In this document: piece after piece, positions 36,145 through 44,433 of the stretch
How the letters are laid out: the number at the start of each line of letters is the position of its first letter
How positions within the stretch are numbered: the stretch's first letter is position 1
Assembly: GCA_963756115.1 (NCBI GenBank)
Contig: CAVWMN010000010.1
Location: 620,001 to 684,000, forward strand
Length of the DNA stretch: 64,000 bases
Direction of reading: 5' to 3'
From: JTS-RE37 sp963756115
Lineage (GTDB): Bacteria > Bacteroidota > Bacteroidia > Flavobacteriales > Flavobacteriaceae
Translations under genes and position numbers: made by a program
The notes under the pieces: generated by a model
Databases searched by the model: none
What the model was told of the DNA's origin: nothing
Seen by the model: only the letters and a program-made list of their open reading frames with translations

Positions 36145-37185
36145 TTATAAGGTGGCAAGGCGGCTGTTAAAAAGATAATTTGAATACAGATTGTTGTATT
36201 GAACTTTCTTTTCGATGGATTTTATTACTTCTGCAGCAAAATCAGCTCCATACATATCTCCCATTACGGTAAGTCCGCCCGGGCTGAAGACGTTGATCTC
36301 CATAAGTTTATCCCCTACAATATCAATTCCTACCAGGAACATCCCGTCCTGTACTAATTTGGGCCTTACAATTTCTGCCAACTCCATGATCTTGTCGTTC
36401 ATTTTGACCTTTTTAGGCCTTCCGCCTGCGTGTATGTTACTGCGTATATCCCCGGAGGCATTCACCCGTTGCATTATGGCATACTGCCCATTAGCCATCA
36501 GGGGTTCCCCGTTCATCAGGAAAAGCCGCGTATCGCCGTTTTTGGCCTCCTCCAGGTATTCCTGTGCAATGACAAATCCGTCCCTGCTAATGGCATCGAT
36601 GGTCTGGGTAAGGTTGTGTTCGTTTTTCTTATCCATCATAAAGACATTGGTTCCCCCTGAACCCTGTAAAGGTTTCAGGATCATCCGTTGCTTTTGTTCA
36701 GTAAAGAATTCACGGATTTCCTCGTGGTCCCGGGTGATCGTAGTTTTAGGGCGCAAAACCTCCGGGAAATGCTGGAAGTACATTTTATTAACTGCCCCTG
36801 CGAGGCTGCTGGGATGGTTCAGCACGAGTACCTTGTCACGCATCGCGATTTCCCCGAACACAAAGGCGGCATTTTGTGCCCAATCCCGTTCATTGATCTC
36901 GTCTGATGGGTTGTTCCGGAGGAAGAGCACATCCAGTTCCTCTGATGATATATGGATATACTTTTCTTTTTGAACTGCCTTGAAATAGGTTTCCTGGCTG
37001 TTGAAATTTTTATCCTTAATGGTCTTGCACCGGGCAGACATATGCCCGTCCGAGGCATAGGCCAGTTCGCCTACCCCGATAAAAAAAACTTCATGATGCC
37101 TTTTGTATGCCGCATAGCCTAAAGCCGGAGTCGTAAAATTGGGTTTTTCGGTACTGTGGTCATTTATTATAAAGGCGATTTTCAT
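36145..37185 (-). CDS. GshB-like ATP-grasp ligase B
   Basis: 346 residues from the ATG at 37185 (MKIAFIINDHSTEKPNF); the in-frame start 16 codons upstream is less likely. ATP-grasp features: MILKPLQGSGGTNVFMM (nucleotide loop), IAQEYLEEAKNGDTRLFLMN, and metal-binding VGIDIVGDKLMEINVFSPGG, as in glutathione synthetase. It should form an amide or peptide bond with ATP. No gshA is present in this window, so glutathione itself is not implied. It is the last gene of the 36-41 kb cluster, 106 bases after the QEGLA peptidase gene, and a paralogue of the ligase at 39950-40981. Confidence 0.85.
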   Translation of the reverse strand: MKIAFIINDHSTEKPNFTTPALGYAAYKRHHEVFFIGVGELAYASDGHMSARCKTIKDKNFNSQETYFKAVQKEKYIHISSEELDVLFLRNNPSDEINERDWAQNAAFVFGEIAMRDKVLVLNHPSSLAGAVNKMYFQHFPEVLRPKTTITRDHEEIREFFTEQKQRMILKPLQGSGGTNVFMMDKKNEHNLTQTIDAISRDGFVIAQEYLEEAKNGDTRLFLMNGEPLMANGQYAIMQRVNASGDIRSNIHAGGRPKKVKMNDKIMELAEIVRPKLVQDGMFLVGIDIVGDKLMEINVFSPGGLTVMGDMYGADFAAEVIKSIEKKVQYNNLYSNYLFNSRLATL

Positions 37186-37291
37186 CAAAGTAAGTTTACG
37201 GGTTAATAAAGGGAACTGCCTGCAAAATTGCAATCCTCACCAGCGTTTAAATATCGCATTTAAAACGGGTTATTCCCGGGCCATTTTTAAC

Positions 37292-39133
37292 TCAAACGGT
37301 AAAATGTTCTTCGTTCAGCAGGTCCGTCACCGATACCCCATTTTTCAGGATTTCCAATCTTTTCAGTACCTCTTCCCGTTGCAGGAAATGGGGGAGTTTG
37401 GGGGGGTTCAATACCTGCCGGTGCAGTAATTCTTCTATCAGGTCAACATGGTTGCTGTTGAATTTCCCTGTATACAGGGTGTCCAACGAACCCCCTTCCC
37501 GGATATACCGCAATACATTGATCAACCCCGCAAGGTAAACCGCGTCTTTGGTGAGTCCGCCGCCACGATAGATCCGCATGGTGATGTAATAGGCCTGGAA
37601 AGGCGGAAATTTATGATCGATCCGCAACAGGTTAAACGTTTCAATAAAACCGGCCCCCTTCAGCATGGTTTCTACCGCCAGTACCCTTGCCGCCAGCAGT
37701 CGCATGCGATTTATGGTAAGCCCCCCCACCAGGAATTCCGCTAAAACGGCCAGTCCTTCCTGTAACTGGTCGTATCCGGCAAAGCCGGCATACATCTGTT
37801 TTAGGGGCTGGTTTTTACCATTGCAATAGGTAAGTATGTGGGTACTGACCTCGTGTTGGATCAGGGCATCTGTGCGGTTTTTGTCCATGGAGAGCTGGTC
37901 TCCTATCAGGAGTCTGGTCTTGGATACCATAATACCGGCTACGTCATTTCGGATCTCGATGCTTAATTTCTGTTTTGGAAATTGTTCCTGGTAATAGTCC
38001 ATTACGGGTTGTGCCTTTTCGGCAAACTCATAACAACCGATCCGTTCATAAGTCCCAGGGGCATTCCCATCGGGGTATTTATGGAGGATTGCCATTGCCG
38101 CAGCCAATGTATCCGGTGCCACATCGCCATATACACTCTCTCCTATATACCGGAAATTGGGTGTCCCGCGTTCCTCCAGCATCGTGAGCTGTTTTTCTAT
38201 CTCCAGGCGCTTATCCCTGAGGATAAAGGCGAGGGTTGGGTCTTCAACCTGCTCGATAGGGATGTCATACAATTTTCTTTTTTTCAGTTCCGGGTCCAGC
38301 GTGATCAGCCTGTATTTGAAAACGGGCGGTTTTTTAAACCCTTTTTTTTGGAATTTTTCCCATTCCGAAGTACTGTTCACGGGAGTTGTCCGTAAAAGGA
38401 AGGACATACCCTCACTGATTTTGGCAAGGTCGCTGTCTGCTTTTCGTGTAATCTTATCGAGATAGGTTTTACCCAGCATAAGGTAATGGTGGTAGGGGTT
38501 GCCGGTTTGAACCCTTATAAATTCGAAGGCAGCGCGTTTGATGATCTCCGAAAATTTAGAATAGAATTTCCTGTAGAATATTGAATAGAGCTCTTCCTCA
38601 TCCCTCTTTTCATATAGCGTGGGCACGGCAATGCCTATTACCAGGGTACCGGAGAGTTTTAGTTCTTCCGTTGACAGCAGCGGTGGAAGTCCTTCAGGGT
38701 GACGGGTTTGGGTAGATAGGACTTTACTCGAGACATCCTGGTAGATCCCCTTTAATTCGGAAATACCCTCTTTCAGGGCGGCAATGGTAGCTGGTGCCTT
38801 CCCTTTCGGGCAAAAAACAGTAAATATCCCCTGATGGTCCTGCCGTACCGGCCACATCTCGAGGATAAGAAATGCATTCAGTTTTGCTGAGACAGCATCC
38901 GCTATTTCCAAAAGCAGGACGGAAATATCTTCCCCGCCATCCGCCACAAGGTAAGATGCCTGGGTTTTAAGGAGTCGGGAGAAATAGGCATCGGGATGGG
39001 TCCTTCGATAGACACAGATATAAGGCATCAATTTATCAACATGAAGGATACCGGTATCCCCAATTTGTTCTGTAACGGGTTTCCCGGCCTTGATAAGCCT
39101 TACGATTCGCCTGATTGTTCTCTTTTCAATCAT
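37292..39133 (-). CDS. QEGLA-motif zinc peptidase-like protein (DUF1704 family)
   Basis: 613 residues. The QEGLA motif (QLQEGLAVLAEFL) is at 458-462 and is preceded by HEVSTH (residues 427-432), an HExxxH zinc motif; Glu459 is the likely third ligand. This is the DUF1704 family, annotated as flavohemoglobin expression-modulating QEGLA motif proteins. Eukaryotic relatives (MATCAP/KIAA0895L) are tubulin tyrosine carboxypeptidases, so a carboxypeptidase or amide hydrolase activity is plausible. It overlaps the amidohydrolase gene by 4 bases. Context suggests it trims or processes the product of the two ATP-grasp ligases; this is inference. Confidence 0.88.
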   Translation of the reverse strand: MIEKRTIRRIVRLIKAGKPVTEQIGDTGILHVDKLMPYICVYRRTHPDAYFSRLLKTQASYLVADGGEDISVLLLEIADAVSAKLNAFLILEMWPVRQDHQGIFTVFCPKGKAPATIAALKEGISELKGIYQDVSSKVLSTQTRHPEGLPPLLSTEELKLSGTLVIGIAVPTLYEKRDEEELYSIFYRKFYSKFSEIIKRAAFEFIRVQTGNPYHHYLMLGKTYLDKITRKADSDLAKISEGMSFLLRTTPVNSTSEWEKFQKKGFKKPPVFKYRLITLDPELKKRKLYDIPIEQVEDPTLAFILRDKRLEIEKQLTMLEERGTPNFRYIGESVYGDVAPDTLAAAMAILHKYPDGNAPGTYERIGCYEFAEKAQPVMDYYQEQFPKQKLSIEIRNDVAGIMVSKTRLLIGDQLSMDKNRTDALIQHEVSTHILTYCNGKNQPLKQMYAGFAGYDQLQEGLAVLAEFLVGGLTINRMRLLAARVLAVETMLKGAGFIETFNLLRIDHKFPPFQAYYITMRIYRGGGLTKDAVYLAGLINVLRYIREGGSLDTLYTGKFNSNHVDLIEELLHRQVLNPPKLPHFLQREEVLKRLEILKNGVSVTDLLNEEHFTV

Positions 39134-39957
39134 AACTGGTCTGCCCTAAATTCCGCCGCCTGCCTGGCAATCAGTTCCCTTAGTTGCACATCAACGGCCC
39201 TTACAACTTCCGGGTAGATGATCCCTGTACGTTCATCACAATATACCTTGGCAATTTCCGTGGCCAGGACCAGCGTATTTTTGAAATTGGAAGAAATGAA
39301 TTTTAAAAAGTACCCATTGCCCTGGAAGGTATCGTTGATAGCGGCCGAAGAATCAATCCCATGCGGAAGTTTTATATCGCGGAGTTTCCGACGCCAGGAT
39401 TCGGCAAACTTTCCATACCGGTTGTTGTCTATATTTGCTGTGCCCAGGTTCCAGGTAGGGATGGCCCGCTCCCACCGCAACCGGTTATAGCTGTGCATGT
39501 CAAAAACCAGCGCTCCTCCATGCAGTCCTTCAAGTTTGGCCAGCAGGGCATGTATCACTTCGTAGAATGCATTATGTTTTGATAGGCTTCTGTCCCTTTC
39601 CGCTGCCGGCAGGGGATTTTTCCACAATTGCTTGCCCCAGGCATCCGTATAAATGGCCAACTCCGGCTCCCGGTTCAGATCATATTCAAACCGGCTGTCT
39701 CTTCCTGCAATAACGATGGGGTGGGTATGGACCATTTCCAGGGTACCGGGATCTTCCTCATACCAGCGTTCATATTCTGTATGCAGGCAATTCGTCCAAA
39801 GGGATTTCCGGAATTGATGGCCATCGTGGATGGCCGCACAGATATAAGGAACATAGGAAGTGATTTTCAGGGTAAAGGAATAATCCTCGGCAACAGCTTC
39901 AAAAGGCTCCCCTTTTCTTATCCCGTCTAGTATGTCATCGATCGAAAGCCTATGCAT
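39130..39957 (-). CDS. N-formylglutamate amidohydrolase-like enzyme
   Basis: 275 residues. The family's metal-site pattern is visible: YICAAIHDGHQF near the start and VFDMHSYNRLR later, with TEYERWYEEDP between. N-formylglutamate amidohydrolases release formate from N-formylglutamate in histidine degradation, but no hut genes are here. In peptide-modification clusters, relatives are thought to hydrolyse other N-acyl-amino acids. It overlaps the upstream ATP-grasp gene by 8 bases and the QEGLA gene by 4 bases, so the three are translationally coupled. Confidence 0.85.
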   Translation of the reverse strand: MHRLSIDDILDGIRKGEPFEAVAEDYSFTLKITSYVPYICAAIHDGHQFRKSLWTNCLHTEYERWYEEDPGTLEMVHTHPIVIAGRDSRFEYDLNREPELAIYTDAWGKQLWKNPLPAAERDRSLSKHNAFYEVIHALLAKLEGLHGGALVFDMHSYNRLRWERAIPTWNLGTANIDNNRYGKFAESWRRKLRDIKLPHGIDSSAAINDTFQGNGYFLKFISSNFKNTLVLATEIAKVYCDERTGIIYPEVVRAVDVQLRELIARQAAEFRADQL

Positions 39958-40981
39958 TGTCTACTTCGGTTCGCAACCTGGATCGCCTGTCAAAGGCCTG
40001 AAGCTTATCGAGCACCTTGCTTTCCACAAAGTCGATCACCGTGGCCTGTATCCTGGTTTTATACACTTTATTCATATAGCTGATCCCCCCAGGTGACATT
40101 ACATTGACCTCGACCAATTTCCCACCGATCACATCGATGCCCACGAAAAAGAGGCCGTCCTTTACCAATTTCGGGCCTATTTGCTTACAGAGTGCCTTTT
40201 CCTCCTTGCTCAGGGTATGTTTTGCTACCGATCCCCCGGCAGATATATTGGACCGGTGATCATCCATTCCCGGAATCCTTTTCATGGCAGCAATAGGTTC
40301 CCCATTAAGCAGTAATATGCGTACATCCCCTTTGTCTGCACCTTCGATATATTCCTGCAAAATCACATAATTGGAACTTCCATCTGTATTGGTAACGTAA
40401 AAATCAAGCAGGGATTTGATATTGGACATAGCTGATTTTTCAATCAGGATAACGCCGGATCCCCCAAAGCCATTGAGCGGTTTAAGGATCATCCTGTCTG
40501 AAGAGGATTCGTTGATCTGCTGCAGCAGGTATTTTTTATTTTTCGATACATGGGTTACCGGGATGATATTGTTGTGGCTATCCCCGAAAGCTGCTGTATA
40601 AAGCTTGTTATTGGCTTCCCGAAGCCCCTGCAGGGAATTGATGATAAACACATCGTCTTTTACTGAGTCCAGGAAGTTGAGCATAAGGGGGTCTAACGGG
40701 GGATTGGCCCGCATGAAGATAACGTCAAAACCGGCCAGGGGCAACATTTCCACCCTTGTTTTTGCTTGTTTATAAAAGGTTTTAATGCTTCCCGAAACTT
40801 TTTCCATCCTGCTGATGACCGTACAAAAAGCATTGGTAACACTATTCCTGATCGTAAGGTTGGCAGGGGTGCAAATGGCCACACCGTGGTTGCGCCGAAC
40901 ACATTCATGGATCAGCGTCAGGGTCGTATCTTTTTCGGGATTGATTTCCTCCCAGGGGTACATCAAAAAACAAATGTTCAT
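39950..40981 (-). CDS. GshB-like ATP-grasp ligase A, first gene of the cluster
   Basis: 343 residues. ILKPLNGFGGSGVILIEKS is the ATP-grasp loop, with VILQEYIEGADKGDVRILLL and VGIDVIGGKLVEVNVMSPGG after it. It is clearly a paralogue of ligase B (36145-37185): loop and metal motifs line up, while the N-terminal substrate domains differ (CFLMYPWEEINPEKDTT versus IAFIINDHSTEKPN). Different N-terminal domains suggest two distinct substrates. A TAAATTTG promoter box lies 64 bases upstream. Confidence 0.85.
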   Translation of the reverse strand: MNICFLMYPWEEINPEKDTTLTLIHECVRRNHGVAICTPANLTIRNSVTNAFCTVISRMEKVSGSIKTFYKQAKTRVEMLPLAGFDVIFMRANPPLDPLMLNFLDSVKDDVFIINSLQGLREANNKLYTAAFGDSHNNIIPVTHVSKNKKYLLQQINESSSDRMILKPLNGFGGSGVILIEKSAMSNIKSLLDFYVTNTDGSSNYVILQEYIEGADKGDVRILLLNGEPIAAMKRIPGMDDHRSNISAGGSVAKHTLSKEEKALCKQIGPKLVKDGLFFVGIDVIGGKLVEVNVMSPGGISYMNKVYKTRIQATVIDFVESKVLDKLQAFDRRSRLRTEVDNA

Positions 40982-41045
40982 TTATTGAGTTTTAGTCGGG
41001 ATAAAACAGCTGAATAGCGTTTTGCATGCCGGACTGCTCCCATAA

Positions 41046-41053
41046 CAAATTTA
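41046..41053 (-). promoter_or_regulatory. Candidate -7 element TAAATTTG for the ATP-grasp cluster
   Basis: Minus-strand match to TAnnTTTG, 64 bases before the ATG at 40981. It is the only clear promoter-like box upstream of the cluster. Confidence 0.45.
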
Positions 41054-41122
41054 GGCTTTCGAAGGGAAGTCTGCTCGCCCTGAAGGAATTTTTATTAACT
41101 GAAAAAGGCAGCCCCCGGTGAA

Positions 41123-42448
41123 TTATTTCACTTCCTTGTAGTGATCATCCCAGTTTTTGACCTTGGGTTTCCCAAGTTTCCCGACAGATTTGGCCACCAT
41201 CATGGCAACCATGGCGTCACCGGTCACGTTCACCACGGTACGGCACATATCCAGTGGCCTGTCAACCGCAAAGATCAGCGCCAGGCCGATTGCCAGCTTA
41301 TCAGGGGGGAAACCGATCGCCTCCAGGACTATTACAAGCATGACCATCCCGGCCCCAGGTACTGCCGCTGATCCAATGGAGGCAAGCAGGGCCGTCAATA
41401 CAATGGTCAGCTGGTCTGCAAAAGAGAGGTCAAAGCCCAGTGCCTGTGAAATAAAAACGGCAGCCACGCCCTGGTACAGGCTGGTCCCATCCATATTGAT
41501 CGTTGCCCCAACGGGCAGGACAAAACTCGAAACTTCCTTGTCAACACCTATATGTTCCTCCACCCTTTCCATAGTTACCGGCAGGGTTGCCGCACTGGAG
41601 CTGGTTGAAAACGCCAGCAACTGAGCCGGACTGATCTTTACCAGGAAGGACCACGGGTTATAGCGGGTAAATGTTGCGACTACGATGCTGTAAAATACGA
41701 TCATCACAAACAGTCCCAGGAGCACAACCCCGGCATATTTCAACAAGGCCAGCAGCAGGTCAGGGTCACTGGATGAGACCACAACACCCGCCAACAGGGC
41801 AAACACGGCAAATGGGGCAGATAACATGATCAGGTCCACCATTTTTAGTACGATCTCATTCAGGGAATCGAAGAATTTCTTGATCGGGGCAGCGTCCTCC
41901 TCCCCTACCAGCAACATTGAAATCCCGAGAAATATTGCAAAAAAGATCACCTGTAACATCAGGCTATTGTTGCTCATGGCAAAAAAGGCATTGTCGGGAA
42001 CCATGTCTTCCAGGAACTGAAGGGGCCCGCTTTCTTTTTGTTTGAATGCCTCCTCCAGTTTTGAGGTAACCCCGGCATCCCGGGAATACGTATCCGTAAG
42101 CTTGGTAATGGTATCTTCAGAGATCCCATCGCCCGGCTGCAGGAGGTTTACCAGCAGGAGGCCGATTGTGATGGCGATGACAGTAGTAGTTATATAGATT
42201 CCAATCGTCCGCAGGCCTATTTTCCGGAATTTGGATATATCCTTCAAATCAGAGATCCCTTTGATCAGTGAGGCCAGGATCAGGGGGATGGCGATAAGTT
42301 TCAGCAGTTTTACGAATATAGTGCCAAATGGGTTGATCCAATCCTGTACAAAATCCCTTCCCCACGCCAAATACGTCATGGCGAATCCGAATACGATACC
42401 CGCAATCATTCCGATCAGGATCTGCCAGTGCAATTCCAGTTTTTTCAT
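41123..42448 (-). CDS. Dicarboxylate/amino acid:cation symporter (DAACS family)
   Basis: 441 residues with eight spans and two re-entrant loops. The first loop has FSTSSSAATLPVTMERV, the conserved serine-rich motif. The substrate and cation region has GATINMDGTSLYQGVAAVF and SIGSAAVPGAGMVML. It imports glutamate, aspartate or a C4-dicarboxylate with Na+ or H+ at the inner membrane. An inserted periplasmic-side loop near residues 125-160 (DTYSRDAGVTSKLEEAFKQK) is longer than in E. coli GltP. It stands alone between the ATP-grasp cluster and aroC. Confidence 0.92.
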   Translation of the reverse strand: MKKLELHWQILIGMIAGIVFGFAMTYLAWGRDFVQDWINPFGTIFVKLLKLIAIPLILASLIKGISDLKDISKFRKIGLRTIGIYITTTVIAITIGLLLVNLLQPGDGISEDTITKLTDTYSRDAGVTSKLEEAFKQKESGPLQFLEDMVPDNAFFAMSNNSLMLQVIFFAIFLGISMLLVGEEDAAPIKKFFDSLNEIVLKMVDLIMLSAPFAVFALLAGVVVSSSDPDLLLALLKYAGVVLLGLFVMIVFYSIVVATFTRYNPWSFLVKISPAQLLAFSTSSSAATLPVTMERVEEHIGVDKEVSSFVLPVGATINMDGTSLYQGVAAVFISQALGFDLSFADQLTIVLTALLASIGSAAVPGAGMVMLVIVLEAIGFPPDKLAIGLALIFAVDRPLDMCRTVVNVTGDAMVAMMVAKSVGKLGKPKVKNWDDHYKEVK

Positions 42449-42521
42449 AAAAAAGTTTAGTTTGATAAGGTTGGTAAGTTACTATTTTGACGCCAAAACC
42501 CCTAACCCCCTGAACAGAGGC

Positions 42522-43592
42522 CTAAGGTTCCAGCTTTGTGGTCCGGTTGCGCAGGGAAAAGTCGGCCAGCACCAGGGCAGCCATGGCTTCCACAATAGGT
42601 ACCGCACGGGGTACCACACAGGGATCATGCCGGCCTTTCCCCTGGGTCTTTACAAGCTCCCCCTCCTTGTCGATGGTCTCATAAGGCTGGATAATGGTCG
42701 CTACCGGTTTGAATGCTACATTGAAATAGACATCCATGCCGTTGCTGATCCCACCCTGGATTCCCCCACTATGATTGGTTTTGGTTGTCCCATCAGGATT
42801 GAATTGGTCATTGTGTACACTGCCTCGCATGGCAACGCCTGCGAAACCACTGCCATATTCAAATCCTTTTACCGCATTTATGGAAAGCATTGCCTTCCCC
42901 AGTTCGGCATGGAGTTTATCGAATACTGGTTCCCCAAGGCCAACCGGAATATTTTTTAACACACAACTGACGACCCCCCCGATGGTATCCCCTTCCTTAC
43001 GTACCTCTTTGATATAGGCCTCCATTTTCGCTGCCATACCAGGATCAGGGCAACGAACGGGGTTCGATTCTGTCAGGGTAAAGTCGAGTTCGGTGTATGC
43101 CTTATCCAGTTTCAGTTCGCCTACCTGGGAAACATACGCATTGATCTGTATATCCTTCAGGAATTGCCTGGCCACAGCCCCAGCCACTACCCTGGAAGCA
43201 GTTTCACGCGCAGAACTCCGCCCACCTCCTTTGTAATCCCGCAGCCCATACTTTTTATCATAGACATAATCCGCATGTGAAGGGCGATAGGTATCTTTTA
43301 TATGGGTATAATCTTTGGATTTCTGGTTGGTGTTATGGATAGCAAAACCAATTGGGGTTCCTGTGGTGATTCCTTCAAAGATGCCCGAATAAAAGGTTAC
43401 CATGTCATCTTCCTTCCGCTGTGTAACAATAGCAGACTGGCCCGGTTTCCGTCGGTTCAATTCCTCCTGGATGGCATCCAGGTTGAGCGTTATACCGGCG
43501 GGGCAGCCGTCTATCACCCCACCGATTGCCACCCCGTGTGATTCCCCGAAGGTGGTCAGCTTAAAAAGGGTTCCAAATGTATTTCCCGCCAT
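42522..43592 (-). CDS. aroC: Chorismate synthase
   Basis: 356 residues. The family signatures are present: GNTFGTLFKLTTFGESHG at the start, then SIGGGVIDGCPAG-like GVIDGCPAGI, GGGRSSARETASRV and the C-terminal DPCVVPRAVPIVEAMAA. The enzyme converts 5-enolpyruvylshikimate 3-phosphate to chorismate using reduced FMN, the last common step of aromatic amino acid synthesis. Length is normal. No other aro gene is adjacent. A TACCTTTG promoter box lies about 71 bases upstream. Confidence 0.97.
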   Translation of the reverse strand: MAGNTFGTLFKLTTFGESHGVAIGGVIDGCPAGITLNLDAIQEELNRRKPGQSAIVTQRKEDDMVTFYSGIFEGITTGTPIGFAIHNTNQKSKDYTHIKDTYRPSHADYVYDKKYGLRDYKGGGRSSARETASRVVAGAVARQFLKDIQINAYVSQVGELKLDKAYTELDFTLTESNPVRCPDPGMAAKMEAYIKEVRKEGDTIGGVVSCVLKNIPVGLGEPVFDKLHAELGKAMLSINAVKGFEYGSGFAGVAMRGSVHNDQFNPDGTTKTNHSGGIQGGISNGMDVYFNVAFKPVATIIQPYETIDKEGELVKTQGKGRHDPCVVPRAVPIVEAMAALVLADFSLRNRTTKLEP

Positions 43593-43663
43593 GGATGGTT
43601 CTGGGTTTTAGAATTAGGTATTTTGCTCTGCGTGCCTTGGACGTATTGCTATTGGCTGCAGGT

Positions 43664-43671
43664 CAAAGGTA
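43664..43671 (-). promoter_or_regulatory. Candidate -7 element TACCTTTG for aroC
   Basis: Minus-strand TAnnTTTG match, 71 bases before the ATG at 43592. Confidence 0.45.
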
Positions 43672-43695
43672 AATGTTAAATCAGAGATACAAAAA

Positions 43696-44433
43696 TCAAT
43701 TGAGCAGGGCTTCCTTTAAAATAGAAACCGGGTGCATCGCTTTGCGCTGTGTACCGTCGAGGATCTGATGGCGGCAGCTGGTTCCGTTGGCAGCAATGAT
43801 CATATCCGAATCTGTTTTCCGGATTGCGGGAAACAATTTTAATTCCCCTATCTGCATGCTGATATCGTAATGTTCTTTTTCATACCCGAAGGAACCGGCC
43901 ATGCCACAGCACCCAGAACTGATGAGCGTTACGGTATAGTTTACGGGCAGGTTTACCACATCGAATGTCACTTTTTGATTAGACAGGGCCTTCTGGTGGC
44001 AGTGGACATGGATCTTCACAATACGCTTGTCTGAAGTAAACCTTTCGGGGCCCAGGTTGCCGTTTTTTATTTCCGCAGCTAAAAACTCCTCGACCAGAAA
44101 GGAACTGGCAGCTAGTGCCGCTGTCTTTTCAGGCGGCAGCCCAAAACGCATGTATTCATCCCTGAAGGTGAGGATGGCAGATGGTTCCAGCCCGATAACC
44201 GGGATACCGTCCTGAACGAAGGGATCTAATTGGGCCACGTTGTGCTCCGCCAGTTTCCGGGCTTGTTTCAGGAAGCCTTTGGATATAAATGTACGGCCGC
44301 TTTCTCCTTGGTACAAACGAACATCATAACCAAGCCTGCACAACAGTTCAATGGCATCTTTGCCCAATTCAATATCCAGATAACGGGTAAATTCATCAAT
44401 GTATAGAACTACTTTTTTACCAGTTGGTATCAT
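43696..44433 (-). CDS. CCG-domain Fe-S oxidoreductase fragment (detached C-terminus of the FAD/Fe-S oxidase)
   Basis: 245 residues from the ATG at 44433. IGLEPSAILTFRDEY, VHVHCHQKALS, ISSGCCGMAGSFGYEK and NGTSCRHQILDG form the C-terminal CCG-type cluster domain of GlpC-like subunits. In Bacteroidota relatives this domain is normally joined to the FAD and 4Fe-4S domains in one chain of about 970 residues. Here it is in the +1 frame relative to the upstream gene, starting 17 bases before that gene's stop. Either it is a real split gene with translational coupling or a one-base insertion broke the fusion. Confidence 0.8.
   Translation of the reverse strand: MIPTGKKVVLYIDEFTRYLDIELGKDAIELLCRLGYDVRLYQGESGRTFISKGFLKQARKLAEHNVAQLDPFVQDGIPVIGLEPSAILTFRDEYMRFGLPPEKTAALAASSFLVEEFLAAEIKNGNLGPERFTSDKRIVKIHVHCHQKALSNQKVTFDVVNLPVNYTVTLISSGCCGMAGSFGYEKEHYDISMQIGELKLFPAIRKTDSDMIIAANGTSCRHQILDGTQRKAMHPVSILKEALLN

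Noticed and set aside
36215..36973. Plus-strand frame of 252 codons
   Set aside because: Antisense to ATP-grasp ligase B; Ser/Ile-rich composition typical of a shadow frame.
36145..40981. Reading the two ATP-grasp genes as glutathione biosynthesis
   Set aside because: No gshA-like gene is present in the window, and two different GshB-like paralogues with an amidohydrolase and zincin do not fit that pathway.
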